A stretch of DNA of 25,180 nt from contig DLOX01000291.1 of assembly GCA_002478575.1 (NCBI GenBank), positions 26,694-51,873 of the forward strand, in the 5' to 3' direction. Shown in pieces: positions 1 through 9,284 of the stretch (position 1 is its first letter; the number at the start of each line of letters is the position of its first letter). Under the pieces are notes generated by a model. That model made no database searches, was not told where the DNA came from, and was given only the letters and a program-made list of their open reading frames with translations. Source of the DNA: Sphingomonadales bacterium UBA7473 (GTDB lineage Bacteria; Pseudomonadota; Alphaproteobacteria; Sphingomonadales; Sphingomonadaceae). The position numbers and the translations under genes were made by a program.

Positions 1-3000
1 TATCAATCACGCTTTGGATCATAACCTTTGGATCGGCTGTGCTGGCTTCAGACGCTTCTTTCTTCGCCTCTTCGGTCGCTTCGGCTTCTTCATCTTGCTG
101 CTGAATTTCGGTGCCGATTTGGGTCGCAACACTCACCACCGCAGCGGGGGGTGCGCATATCGCGCCCACCGCACAGGGGATTACGGTTAGATTTGCACCA
201 GTATAGCTGACACTATAATTTGCCGTTGCTGCAAGTGTGCCTTGGCCAATCGCATAGACACCAACAGATGAAGCGCTGGTTGCGGTGGTCGAGAGACTTC
301 CAGTCAAAGCGTCACCATTCACCAGCCCATTTGCTGTAAATGTGAAGGCGGGATTAGCCTCATTGACGGCGCGTGTCGCCGCGTCCGCAACGACTGAAAG
401 TGGTCGCGGGGTGACGCTTAGGTTTGCGCCAATATAGTTGACCACATAATTGCCAGAGGCCGTCAATGTCCCTTGGCTGATCGCGTAGCTGCCAACATCT
501 GACCTTGTCGATGCAGCAGTATCGAGACCGCCCGTCAGGGCATCTCCATTGACCAAACCAACTACCGCGTAGGTGAAAGTAGGATTGGTATCGCCATAAA
601 CGCGGCTCGCGGCATCTGCGACGACCGACAGCGGACGGGCTGTGATGTTTAGTGCGCCATCCACAAAGGTCACTGCATAGTTGGCGGACGCGGCCAGCGT
701 CCCTTGGGTCGTTGCATAGGCCCCAACATTGGATGCGCCATTGGCAACCGTCGCCAGTGCTCCGCTTAGTGTGTCGCCATTCACAAGGCCTGCGCCACCC
801 ACTGTGAAGGTCAGCGCGGGGTTGGCATCACCATAGAGACGAGCGAGCGTATCGCCTGTGACGGTGATTGGACGAACCAAGATGTTGAGGTTAGCGCCCG
901 TGTAGCTGATCGTATAGTTTGTATTGTCCAGTGTGCCTTGATTGATGGCGAAGGCACCGACATTGGATGTCAGCGTTGCTGACGTGTCCAAAGCACCCGC
1001 CAACGTATCACCATTGACCAGACCTGAAGTTGTATAGGTGAGGGCAGGGTTAGCGTCACCATACAGGCGGCTCGCCGCATCTGCGGTCACCGACAGCGCA
1101 CGCGGAGTAACGCTAAGGTTCGCGCTCGTGTAGCTGATGGCATAGTTGGCCGATGCTGCGACCGTGCCTTGAGTGATGGCATAGGCGCCAACATTCGAAG
1201 TCACAGTTGCGGCACTATCAAGTGCGCCTGTCACGGTGTCACCGTTCACAAGGCCGGTCGCCGTGTAGGTGAAGGCGGGGTTTGCATCGCCGTAAATTCG
1301 GCTCATCGCATCGGCGACGACGGAGAGTGGACGAACGGTGACGGTCAGGTTTGCACCGGTGTAGCTCAACACATAGTTGGGTGAAGCGGCCAAGCTGGCT
1401 TGATCAATGCTGTAGGTGCCAACATTCGATGTGATGGTTGCCAGGCTGTCCAACGCGCCCGTCAGTGTGTCGCCATTGACGAGGCCCGTCGCGGTGTAAG
1501 TGAAGGCTGGGTTGGCATCGCCGTAGATGCGGTTCGCTGCATCGACCACCACGGAGAGCGGGCGAGCATTCACATTCACTGCGCCATCAACATAGGTCAG
1601 TGCATAGTTGGTGGAGGCCGCCAATGTTCCTTGGGTTGTGGCATAGGACCCGACGTTCGATGTGCCATTGGCAAGCGTATCAAGGGCACCAGTCAAGGTG
1701 TCACCATTGACGAGACCTGCGCCACCCACTGTGAAGGTCAGCGCTGGGTTGGCATCGCCATAGAGTCGAGCGAGCGTATCACCGGTGACGGTGATTGGAC
1801 GAACCAAGATATTGAGGTTCGCGCCTGTGTAGCTGATCGTATAGTTTGTGTTGTCGAGCGTTCCTTGGTTGATCGCGAAAGCACCGACATTGGATGTCGC
1901 ATTGGCCGTCGTATCCAAAGCACCCGCCAACGTATCACCATTGACCAGACCTGTAGCCGTGTAGGTTAGGGCAGGGTTGGCATCGCCATAGAGACGGCTT
2001 GCTGCATCTGCGGCCACCGACAGAGCACGCGGAGTGACGCTAAGGTTCGCGCCGGTGTAGCTAATCGCATAGTTGGCCGATGCTGCCACTGTGCCTTGAG
2101 TGATGGCATAGGCGCCAACATTCGAAGTCACCGTCGCTGCGCTATCAAGTGCACCTGTCAAAGTGTCACCGTTGACCAATCCAGTCGCTGTGTAGGTGAG
2201 CGCCGGATTAGCGTCACCGTAGATCCGGCTCATCGCATCGGCGACGATGGAGAGCGGACGAACAGTGACGGTTAAGTTCGCACCCGTGTAGCTCAACACA
2301 TAGTTGGGTGAAGCGGCCAAGCTGGCTTGATCGATGCTGTAGGTGCCAACATTCGATGTGACCGTTGCAAGGCTATCCAATGCGCCCGTCAATGTGTCGC
2401 CATTGACGAGGCCCGTGGCGGTGTAAGTGAAGGCTGGGTTGGCATCGCCGTAGATCCGGTTCGCTGCGTCGACCACCACAGAGAGCGGGCGAGCATTCAC
2501 GTTCACTGCGCCATCAACATAGGTCAGTGCATAGTTGGTTGAAGCCGCCAAAGTTCCTTGGGTTGTTGCATAAGCCCCGACGTTCGATGTGGCACTAGCG
2601 AGCGTATCAAGAGCCCCAGTCAAGGTGTCACCATTGACAAGACCTGCGCCACCCACTGTGAAGGTCAGCGCTGGGTTGGTATCACCATAGAGCCGTGCGA
2701 GCGTATCGCCAGTGACGGTGATTGGACGAACCAAGATGTTGAGGTTCGCGCCTGTGTAGCTGATCGTATAGTTTGTGTTGTCGAGCGTGCCTTGGTTGAT
2801 GGCGAAGACGCCGACATTGGATGTGACCGTTGCCGAGCTGTCCAAGGCACCGGTCAATGTGTCGCCGTTTACAAGGCCTGTAGCCGTGTAGGTGAGGGCA
2901 GGGTTGGCATCGCCGTAGAGACGGCTTGCTGCATCTGCGGCCACCGTCAACGCGCGCGGAGTGACACTGAGATTCGCGCCAGTGTAGCTGACGGCATAGT

Positions 3001-6000
3001 TTGGAGATGCCGAAACTGTGCCTTGGGTGATGGCATAGGTGCCAACGTTGGAGGTAACAGTCGCCGCGCTGTCGAGTGCGCCTGTCACAGTGTCACCGTT
3101 CACAAGTCCAGCACCGCTCAAGACATAAGTGAAGGCCGGATTGGCATCGCCATAAATGCGTGAGCTTGCATCAGCTGTAATGATGATCCCACGTGGCGTT
3201 ACGTTCACAGCGCCATCCACATAGGTCAGCGCATAATTGGTCGAAGCAGAAAGCGTGCCTTGTGTGGTTGCGTAGCTACCCACGTTTGACAGCCCATCGG
3301 CGAGCGTTGTTAGCGATCCGCTGAGTGTATCGCCATTGACCAGACCAAGCCCGCCCACCGAATATGTCAGGGCCGGGTTAGCATCGCCATATTGGCGGGC
3401 AATTGTATCGCCAGTGATTGTGATTGCGCGAGCGAAAACGCTGAGGTTTGCGCCGGTATAGGCCAACGTGTAATTCGGCGAAGCAGCCAAAGTGCCTTGG
3501 TCGATGGCATAGATGCCAACATTTGACGTGTTATTGGCGAGACTGCTCAGTGCCCCGGTGAGTGTATCCCCGTTCACCAAGCCAGCGCCGCCGACGGTGT
3601 AAGTGAAGGGGGAGTTGGCGTCACCATAGGGGCGATTTGCGGCGTCCGCCGTCACCGTTATGGGCCGCGGATTGATGGTCAGCGTATCACCGACATAGGT
3701 GATCGCGTAATTGGGATTGCTCAGCGTGCCTTGCGTGATTGCATAGGCGCCAATGCCGGAAAAGACTGTGGCCGTGGTGTCGAGTGACCCACCAAGCACA
3801 TCAGACCCGAGCAGGCCAACCGCATTGAAGGTCAGCGCAGGATTTGCATCGCCATAGAGTCGAGAAATCGGGTTTGCTGTAACGGTCAGTGGGGCAGGCG
3901 TTATCGTATGAGTTCCGCTGGGCCCCGCGATGAGATCATAACCCACCTGATTGGAGGATAAGCCGCCGACATAGGATACAACATAGACCCCAACATTCGG
4001 GTTAAGGCTGGACGGTATGGGCGAACCAAAAATCCTGCTGGGATTAGCGTAAACTGGAACAACCGGCGCCACTTGGACAGTCGTATCATAGACCTGAGTC
4101 GTATTGCCGGGAGAAAGAAGAAGTGGTCTTAAAAATGCTTTGAGCAGCGGTCCGCTCGCACCATTGTACATCCGCCAGACATTGTTCTGCCCACCGACGG
4201 TGTCGATTGACCACCCCACGAAGCTGGATGACTGCTGAGTTTGGGCAGTTGTTAGGCCGTCGATGGCTCCGCAGTTCGTGCCATCATCCGTCCCGCACGC
4301 GACACCTCTGCCGCTTGTTTGTGTGTCCCAATAGCTATTGGTTGCCGTTGCGAGCACAGCGTTCGTGCCGATCAAGCCGCCCGCATTGGTGCCAGCCACG
4401 GGTCCGTTGGCGAAGCTGAAACCAATCGTTCCAGCGTTAATGCCTACAAGGCCTCCAGCCGTATTTGCGCCGGTTACGTCTACTGAAGAGTATGACTGAG
4501 TAATGGTCCCAATATTGTTGTTTTCGCCAACCAAGCCGCCAGTGGCGACGCCTGTGCTATTGATCGTGCCTGTTGAGAATGAACCCGTAATCAAGCCATT
4601 GTTCGTACCAGCCAGCGCACCGACACGGCCTGTTCCGCCAATCATCTGAACATTGACAAGGCCCAGATTGCGGATCGTGCCGTTGGTTGTGCCAAAAAGA
4701 CCAAGATTGCTGGTGCTTGGGCGGTTCATGTAGAAGTTGGAAACGACATGACCGGCACCATCAAGCGTGCCAGTAAACGGCGTCACGCCGTTGCCGATCG
4801 GAATGAAACCTGGACCGCCGAGCACTGTGCCGCCCTGCTGAAGTTCGAACGCCTTTATGTCGAAGGCGAGCTTGTAGTTGCCCGCTAGGTCATTTCGAAT
4901 GAACTGAAGCTGATGCAAACTACGGACGGTGTAGGTGCCATATTCGGCCTTTGTAATTTCCCAAATGCCGATCGGGCGAGATTCGCCTCCGAAGTTTGTC
5001 CAGTTCGCGTCGTTGAAGTTCAGATAAGACTCTGGATCAAAAGCATAATTTGGTGCAGCCGACTGTGCCGGATCGCCAGTGACTGCGTTGAGATTGGTGA
5101 TGACACCAAGGTCCGAACCGAAACCGTTGGCCTGACCACTTGTGTGATTGTCCCAATAGCTATTGCTTATTGTGCCTTGGTTGGAGCCGACAAAGCCGCC
5201 GACTTCGGCTGCCCCAATAACGGCACCCGACGAATAGCTCTCGGAAACACTTCCTGCTCCTTCAACAAAGCCAACAAATCCGCCGACGCTCAATGCGCCG
5301 TTAACATCGCCGACGGAATAAGACCGAGTGACTGAGCCGGCCCGAATATAGCCAACCAGACCGCCTACGCCGTGGATATTGGGGCCGCCCAAAACGCTTC
5401 CCGTCGCATAGGATTGATCAATGACGCCGTCGCTAAAGCCAACAAGGCCCCCGACGCCGCGGTTCGAGCCGTCTAAGGTCACATTGCCGGTTGCCCATGA
5501 GCGGAGAATTGTGCCGCCATGATAGCCGACCAAGCCTCCTGTAGAGTGCGGTCCGCCAATATTGATGACAGTTCCGGATGCCGATGAATCCATGATGATG
5601 CCGCCGGGTTCAACATGGCCAATCAGCCCGCCAATATCACCGCCCGCGGACGTAGACACATTGACGGATGAATGAGCATTGGCAACCGTCGCGTTCACGA
5701 TGACGCCAGCTAGTGAGCCGACGTTCGAACCGGAAGACGTTACACTGCCGTCAGATAGAATGACGTTGCGGATTGAACCGCCGGTTGCCCATCCAAAGAG
5801 TCCGACATTGCCGACCATATTGTTGATAAACAGATTACGAATGGTGAAATTCTGACCATCGAACTTCCCGGTGAAACCAACCCCACCGACCGGATTTCCT
5901 CCTGCGTCTACGCCGATGGGCGCAAAGCCAGTGCCGCCGTTGGCCGAGGCAAGTTCGCCCAGATCAATGTTACGTGCGAGTGCGAAGCTCTGGTTCAGGA

Positions 6001-9000
6001 AGCCGCCGATTGACTGCATCTGCGTCGCATTGTGGACGAGCTGATAGGCTGTCAGCGTGCCGGAGAGAATGTTCGAAGAATAATCCGTCGCCGTCCCAAA
6101 ACTTGCGGGGTTGTGATAGATGTCGACGGATCCGCCGCCTTGCAAGTCGATACCAACGCCGCCGCCAAAGTTAACAGTCGCGCTGGTCGAGCCTGCATTG
6201 CCGGCGCGGAAAACAAGAGATGATCCGGAGCTTGTGTTCGTAACGCTTGCATTAACGGCGACATTGTTGGCAGCCGATAGCGTCACATAGAGAGGATTGA
6301 CGGGGGCAAGCAGATTGCCCGCCAGCGTCACGTCGCCTGCAGATCCTGTCATTGTGCCGCCCAGCACAATACGGCCTGTTCCGCTGGTTTCGAACAGGGC
6401 GTTTGTTACGCTGGTCTGCCCTTGGACATCGCCCGTTCCTCCTATCGCTTCATTGGCGAGAGTGACGTTGCCTGTGCTCGTTGCGATTGCCACGTCGGCA
6501 TTTTTCGCACGGATCATGGCGGTTCCGCCAATGGCATCACCGCCTGAGCTACCACTGGTATTGCCCCCAAGAGCACGAGTCTGAAATTGGACGTCACCGG
6601 CAAAGGCGATGCTGGCGCCGTTTACTGCGGTCAGTTCTGCAGTTCCTGCGAATGCATCTCCGTCTCCGGTGCTGGTGCCGCTGCTGGCAAATGCATTCAC
6701 TTCAAAGTTGGCGCCATTTGTTGCTGAAATGGTGCCGCCCTCGGCCACAAGAGACGCGAGCCCGCCATATGCGCTCGCCGCCGCACCGCCCGATGACGCC
6801 TGTCCGTTTGCAGCAAAGGCGATGTCGCCCGCGACAGTAAGTGTGCCATCGACACGGACACGCGTCTGGCCGCCGCGCGCAGTGCCAGCTCCATCGACAT
6901 CGCCAGCTCCGCTTGCTGCGCCCGCGAATAGAGCGACGCTACCCGCAGTAGCGTTGAAGCTGCCACCCGCAATGTCTAGGATCGCACTGCCACCCGTCGC
7001 AAGGCCACCTTCGCCAATCCCGGTGCCAGCATTGCCTCCCGTGGCAGAAGCGTTGAGGATGGTGCCCATAGCGCTGTTGTTGACGATCTGCTGCCCCGCG
7101 CCTGTGATCCGGAGGTCAACAGTGCCGCCCGTGCCATTACCGCCATAGCTTCCCGCAGAGGATGCGTCGCCGCCGGTCCCACTCGCATTGAGATCAATCC
7201 CGTTGAAGAACGGGCCGCCTGCGCCGCCGCCGATGTTGGTTTCAATGCGGCCCGTTGCGCCAACCGTTTTTACGTCAATGAAGCCGCCAACTGCATTGCC
7301 TGCATCGCCAAGCGAGGTCAGGGCATCGCCACCGCCTGCACTTGCGTCGACACTCAAACCATAGTTGCCGCTGGTCGAGATTGTTGCATTTTCGGCGAAG
7401 ACATTGGCGTTGCCGCCTGTTGCATTGCCGCCGCGGCCACCATTGCCGCCAACAGCATCGGCCACCAGCTTGATGCCAGAACCACTCGAACTGGTGACGC
7501 TAATATTGCCATCGGTTGCGAGCAATTCTGCTGTGCCGCCTGTTGCATTGCCGCCGGTGCCATTATTGGCCCCTGCAGAACCTGCGGTCGCGCCAGAATC
7601 AACATTGATTGTGAGGCCCGCAGAAATCGCCGAGCCAGCGCCGAGGGTTTCAATGCGAACGCCGCCGCCCTGAGCATCGCCCCCAAGGTCGCCAGTCGAA
7701 TCACCGCCAGCGCCGCCAACCGCCCAGGCCGCAGCTGCAATGTCGCCCGTTGTCGTGGTAATCGTTCCGCCATTGGTCGCGCTGATTAAAACAGTGCCGC
7801 CAAATGCAGTACCGCCAGTGCCGCCTGCCGATGCGTCAGATCCTTGCGCTCTTGCTGACACGTCCAGCGTGTTGGCAATCGTGATCGACCCGCCAGCGGT
7901 CGTCACATTGGCTATGCCGCCAACCGCAATGGGTGCGTTGGTGTTGGTGTTTTTGGCTGAAACTGTCGCGAAGCCAGCGGTGAGGCTGGTTCCCACTCCG
8001 CCCGCGGCCAAGAGGGCTTGGCCCGCGATGCCGTTGGTTGGTGCATCTGCGCTTACATTGACCCCACCAGCAATGGTTACGGCACCTAGGTCAGCGCGCA
8101 CGGCTGCACTTGATGCTGCGCGAACGCTCAGATTAGACTCGAAGTTGATGTTTGGATTGCCGGCGGCCACATTGTCCGCAACGGTCGCGTTGGTCATCGA
8201 ACGGACGATGGTGTTCGATGTGTAGTTGCCTCGTGAGACTGTGATATCGGCACTGCCAATTCCGGCTGGTGTCGCGACGATTGGATCGCCAGTGCCAGTG
8301 TCAGCAATATTGTGACCTGCGGAAAGAACAATGGTATTGCCAACGAGGCTGGCAGCTCCGGCAACATCAAAGCCAATTGATCCACCCGATTCAATGGCCA
8401 TTGAGATGGCGTTGTTCTTTGGGACAGCGACCATATAGACACGACGGAACTCGCCGATGCCAGCAGCATCAGGTCCACCAGTGCTTCCCGTGTGAGAGAA
8501 GGTATTGGCTGAAACTTCTGAGCCTTGGTTTACGGTGATGTTGAACAGGCCTTGGCTGTCCACAGCGAAGTCAGCACTTTCTGCCGCCACGAGCGCAACA
8601 GAACCTCGCGCGCTGATCAACCCATCCTGTTTGATACGCGGGGCAATGGCGACGACATAATTTGATTGGCCAACCGATTCTGCTCGAATTTCTGCTCCGG
8701 CTTGGATCTCAATGGCAGATGTGCTGCCAGCCGTGCCTGTAACACCAAATTGACCTTGCACAGGCATAAAGTCGTTCGAACCATCGACGTTCAGCTCGCT
8801 GGTTGAGAGGAGCAAACCGCCAACGTTGAACCTAGCGGTGCTCCCAATCAGAAGACCGCCGGGCGAATAGAAAAAGACCCGAACATTGCTGGCGCTGTTA
8901 ACTGTCCCGTTGAACGCCACGGAGCGACTAATGTCGGTGGGGATGATGCGATTGAGCACCGTGTAAGGACCCGATGCACCAGCATCACCAGTATAGTTGA

Positions 9001-9271
9001 CGATGTTGCCGCTTGGGAGAAAGTCGATGGGACCGCCGCCGGTCGCTGTATCGGTTGGCGTCCAGGTGATGGTCGCCCGCTCACTTGTGTTGGGCAAGTT
9101 CACATTGGTCGTGCCCGGCGTGGAGACATCAATCGTCGCGCTGCCATGCGTGACAGCCCCTGTGCCCGCAAATCCCTGAGCGCGTGCGGACTGCGGCGTC
9201 CAAGCCAGCAAAGTGCCAAGCGCGAGAAGTGAAGCGCTGGAAACAGCACGGACGAGAATAGTGGCAGCCAT
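1..9271 (-). CDS. Giant two-partner secretion exoprotein (TpsA, filamentous-haemagglutinin-like adhesin) with GLUG and MBG repeats; 3' end outside window
   Basis: One reading frame stays open from ATG 9271-9269 to the left edge, at least 3,090 codons. I read it at many points (near 9200, 8650, 7050, 6020, 5420, 900 and 100) and the frame never shifts. Order seen: signal peptide with cleavage after A31 (SARA|QGFAG); TPS-type secretion domain to about residue 300, with SPGGLLIG near residue 137 in place of the classical NPNGI motif; Gly/Ala-rich beta-helix region (about 390-970); two GLUG modules (about 1075-1670); 16 MBG/YDG-type repeats (about 1790-3030); then an acidic Glu/Ala tail. A GGAG box lies 9 bases before the ATG. 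The start codon shares one base with the tpsB stop (TAATG), so tpsB and tpsA are probably translated in sequence. By family knowledge such proteins are exported through the partner TpsB and act as large adhesins or biofilm factors; the ligand is unknown. The true C-terminus is not in view. Confidence 0.93.
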   Translation of the reverse strand, partial: MAATILVRAVSSASLLALGTLLAWTPQSARAQGFAGTGAVTHGSATIDVSTPGTTNVNLPNTSERATITWTPTDTATGGGPIDFLPSGNIVNYTGDAGASGPYTVLNRIIPTDISRSVAFNGTVNSASNVRVFFYSPGGLLIGSTARFNVGGLLLSTSELNVDGSNDFMPVQGQFGVTGTAGSTSAIEIQAGAEIRAESVGQSNYVVAIAPRIKQDGLISARGSVALVAAESADFAVDSQGLFNITVNQGSEVSANTFSHTGSTGGPDAAGIGEFRRVYMVAVPKNNAISMAIESGGSIGFDVAGAASLVGNTIVLSAGHNIADTGTGDPIVATPAGIGSADITVSRGNYTSNTIVRSMTNATVADNVAAGNPNINFESNLSVRAASSAAVRADLGAVTIAGGVNVSADAPTNGIAGQALLAAGGVGTSLTAGFATVSAKNTNTNAPIAVGGIANVTTAGGSITIANTLDVSARAQGSDASAGGTGGTAFGGTVLISATNGGTITTTTGDIAAAAWAVGGAGGDSTGDLGGDAQGGGVRIETLGAGSAISAGLTINVDSGATAGSAGANNGTGGNATGGTAELLATDGNISVTSSSGSGIKLVADAVGGNGGRGGNATGGNANVFAENATISTSGNYGLSVDASAGGGDALTSLGDAGNAVGGFIDVKTVGATGRIETNIGGGAGGPFFNGIDLNASGTGGDASSAGSYGGNGTGGTVDLRITGAGQQIVNNSAMGTILNASATGGNAGTGIGEGGLATGGSAILDIAGGSFNATAGSVALFAGAASGAGDVDGAGTARGGQTRVRVDGTLTVAGDIAFAANGQASSGGAAASAYGGLASLVAEGGTISATNGANFEVNAFASSGTSTGDGDAFAGTAELTAVNGASIAFAGDVQFQTRALGGNTSGSSGGDAIGGTAMIRAKNADVAIATSTGNVTLANEAIGGTGDVQGQTSVTNALFETSGTGRIVLGGTMTGSAGDVTLAGNLLAPVNPLYVTLSAANNVAVNASVTNTSSGSSLVFRAGNAGSTSATVNFGGGVGIDLQGGGSVDIYHNPASFGTATDYSSNILSGTLTAYQLVHNATQMQSIGGFLNQSFALARNIDLGELASANGGTGFAPIGVDAGGNPVGGVGFTGKFDGQNFTIRNLFINNMVGNVGLFGWATGGSIRNVILSDGSVTSSGSNVGSLAGVIVNATVANAHSSVNVSTSAGGDIGGLIGHVEPGGIIMDSSASGTVINIGGPHSTGGLVGYHGGTILRSWATGNVTLDGSNRGVGGLVGFSDGVIDQSYATGSVLGGPNIHGVGGLVGYIRAGSVTRSYSVGDVNGALSVGGFVGFVEGAGSVSESYSSGAVIGAAEVGGFVGSNQGTISNSYWDNHTSGQANGFGSDLGVITNLNAVTGDPAQSAAPNYAFDPESYLNFNDANWTNFGGESRPIGIWEITKAEYGTYTVRSLHQLQFIRNDLAGNYKLAFDIKAFELQQGGTVLGGPGFIPIGNGVTPFTGTLDGAGHVVSNFYMNRPSTSNLGLFGTTNGTIRNLGLVNVQMIGGTGRVGALAGTNNGLITGSFSTGTINSTGVATGGLVGENNNIGTITQSYSSVDVTGANTAGGLVGINAGTIGFSFANGPVAGTNAGGLIGTNAVLATATNSYWDTQTSGRGVACGTDDGTNCGAIDGLTTAQTQQSSSFVGWSIDTVGGQNNVWRMYNGASGPLLKAFLRPLLLSPGNTTQVYDTTVQVAPVVPVYANPSRIFGSPIPSSLNPNVGVYVVSYVGGLSSNQVGYDLIAGPSGTHTITPAPLTVTANPISRLYGDANPALTFNAVGLLGSDVLGGSLDTTATVFSGIGAYAITQGTLSNPNYAITYVGDTLTINPRPITVTADAANRPYGDANSPFTYTVGGAGLVNGDTLTGALSSLANNTSNVGIYAIDQGTLAASPNYTLAYTGANLSVFARAITITGDTIARQYGDANPALTYSVGGLGLVNGDTLSGSLTTLADGLSNVGSYATTQGTLSASTNYALTYVDGAVNVTPRGIIITADASSRIYGDANPAFTYVLSGAGLVNGDTVTGALDSAATVTSNVGTYAITQGTVSASPNYAVSYTGANLSVTPRALTVAADAASRLYGDANPALTYTATGLVNGDTLTGALDSSATVTSNVGVFAINQGTLDNTNYTISYTGANLNILVRPITVTGDTLARLYGDTNPALTFTVGGAGLVNGDTLTGALDTLASATSNVGAYATTQGTLAASTNYALTYVDGAVNVNARPLSVVVDAANRIYGDANPAFTYTATGLVNGDTLTGALDSLATVTSNVGTYSIDQASLAASPNYVLSYTGANLTVTVRPLSIVADAMSRIYGDANPALTYTATGLVNGDTLTGALDSAATVTSNVGAYAITQGTVAASANYAISYTGANLSVTPRALSVAADAASRLYGDANPALTYTATGLVNGDTLAGALDTTANATSNVGAFAINQGTLDNTNYTISYTGANLNILVRPITVTGDTLARLYGDANPALTFTVGGAGLVNGDTLTGALDTLANGTSNVGSYATTQGTLAASTNYALTYVDGAVNVNARPLSVVVDAANRIYGDANPAFTYTATGLVNGDTLTGALDSLATITSNVGTYSIDQASLAASPNYVLSYTGANLTVTVRPLSVVADAMSRIYGDANPAFTYTATGLVNGDTVTGALDSAATVTSNVGAYAITQGTVAASANYAISYTSANLSVTPRALSVTADAASRLYGDANPALTYTTSGLVNGDTLAGALDTSATLTSNVGAFAINQGTLDNTNYTISYTGANLNILVRPITVTGDTLARLYGDANPALTFTVGGAGLVNGDTLSGALATVANGASNVGAYATTQGTLAASANYAVTFVDGALNITARPLSVVADAASRVYGDTNPTFTYAVVGLVNGDALTGGLDTAASTRSDVGSYAISQGTLTASGNYVVNYIGANLSVTPRPLSVVADAATRAVNEANPAFTFTANGLVNGDALTGSLSTTATSASSVGVYAIGQGTLAATANYSVSYTGANLTVIPCAVGAICAPPAAVVSVATQIGTEIQQQDEEAEATEEAKKEASEASTADPKVMIQSVID
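170..3905 (-). repeat. 16 tandem MBG/YDG-type repeats in tpsA with a 927-bp higher-order unit
   Basis: Read on the minus strand, about 231-240-bp units recur 16 times. The consensus has R-x-YGDANPA-x-TY, then GLVNGDTLTGAL, SNVG-x-YAI-x-QGTL, NY-x-ISYTGANL and a closing xxRP. The YGDANP-coding positions fall near 3850, 3617, 3385, 3145, 2910, 2680, 2445, 2215, 1985, 1755, 1520, 1285, 1055, 825, 590 and 355. The last copy has lost YGD (it reads VNEANP). Four distinguishable domain types recur in fixed order, and the same 10-base anchor begins at 871, 1798 and 2725, exactly 927 bases apart. These domains are known from surface proteins as stalk-like, immunoglobulin-like modules. A divergent related stretch precedes them at about 3906-4130. 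Confidence 0.93.
4260..4930 (-). repeat. Second GLUG-motif module of TpsA
   Basis: Protein stretch with an opening that resembles a beta-helix start (LHQLQFIRNDLAGNYKLAFD, then FIPIG, then FTGTLDGAGHVVSNF and LGLFG). It is followed by several GLUG-type motifs (GGLVGxNxGxIxxSYxxG) and ends with SYWDTQTSG. GLUG motifs occur in large bacterial adhesins and in some IgA-peptidase-like surface proteins. The module is a paralogous copy of the one at 5110-6050. Confidence 0.8.
5110..6050 (-). repeat. First GLUG-motif module of TpsA
   Basis: It begins with a YQLVHNATQMQSIGG-type segment, then NIDLGEL, FAPIG and FTGKFDGQNFTIRNL leading to VGLFG. A run of GLUG motifs follows, such as GVGGLVGFSDGVIDQSYATG at about 5400-5460, and the module closes with SYWDNHTSG near 5150. 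The layout matches the module at 4260-4930, so the two are an internal duplication. They probably form right-handed beta-helix rungs. Confidence 0.8.
6350..8110 (-). repeat. Gly/Ala-rich imperfect repeats of TpsA beta-helix region
   Basis: Roughly 40-residue imperfect units recur, each with a GGxGGxATGGxA-like core followed by an alternating hydrophobic strand (for example GGTVDLRITGAGQQIVNNS near 7140-7080). The composition is very rich in Gly, Ala, Thr and Asn and nearly free of Cys and Lys. This is typical of the beta-helical shaft of filamentous-haemagglutinin-like proteins. The plus-strand frames opposite it stay open because of this GC-rich composition and are not genes. Confidence 0.75.
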
Positions 9272-9284
9272 TATTTGTCACTCC
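9269..9284 (-). promoter_or_regulatory. tpsA ribosome-binding site and TAATG stop/start overlap
   Basis: GGAG lies at 9284-9281, 9 bases before ATG 9271-9269. The tpsB stop TAA (9273-9271) shares its last A with the tpsA ATG. This decides the tpsA start and suggests that ribosomes terminating on tpsB reinitiate on tpsA. Confidence 0.75.

Noticed and set aside
1169..3163. Open plus-strand frames of 71-201 codons across the MBG array
   Set aside because: They are antisense shadows of the repeated minus-strand gene: they repeat with the same period, lack ribosome-binding sites and have odd Cys/Arg-rich composition.
170..3905. CRISPR-like or non-coding satellite array
   Set aside because: The repeat period is 231-240 bp, in frame, and encodes well-formed MBG domains, so the repetition is of protein origin.
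6297..8225. Pro/Ala/Val-rich plus-strand and Ala-rich minus-strand frames
   Set aside because: They arise from the Gly/Ala-rich codons of tpsA read in other frames; the tpsA frame is continuous through them.
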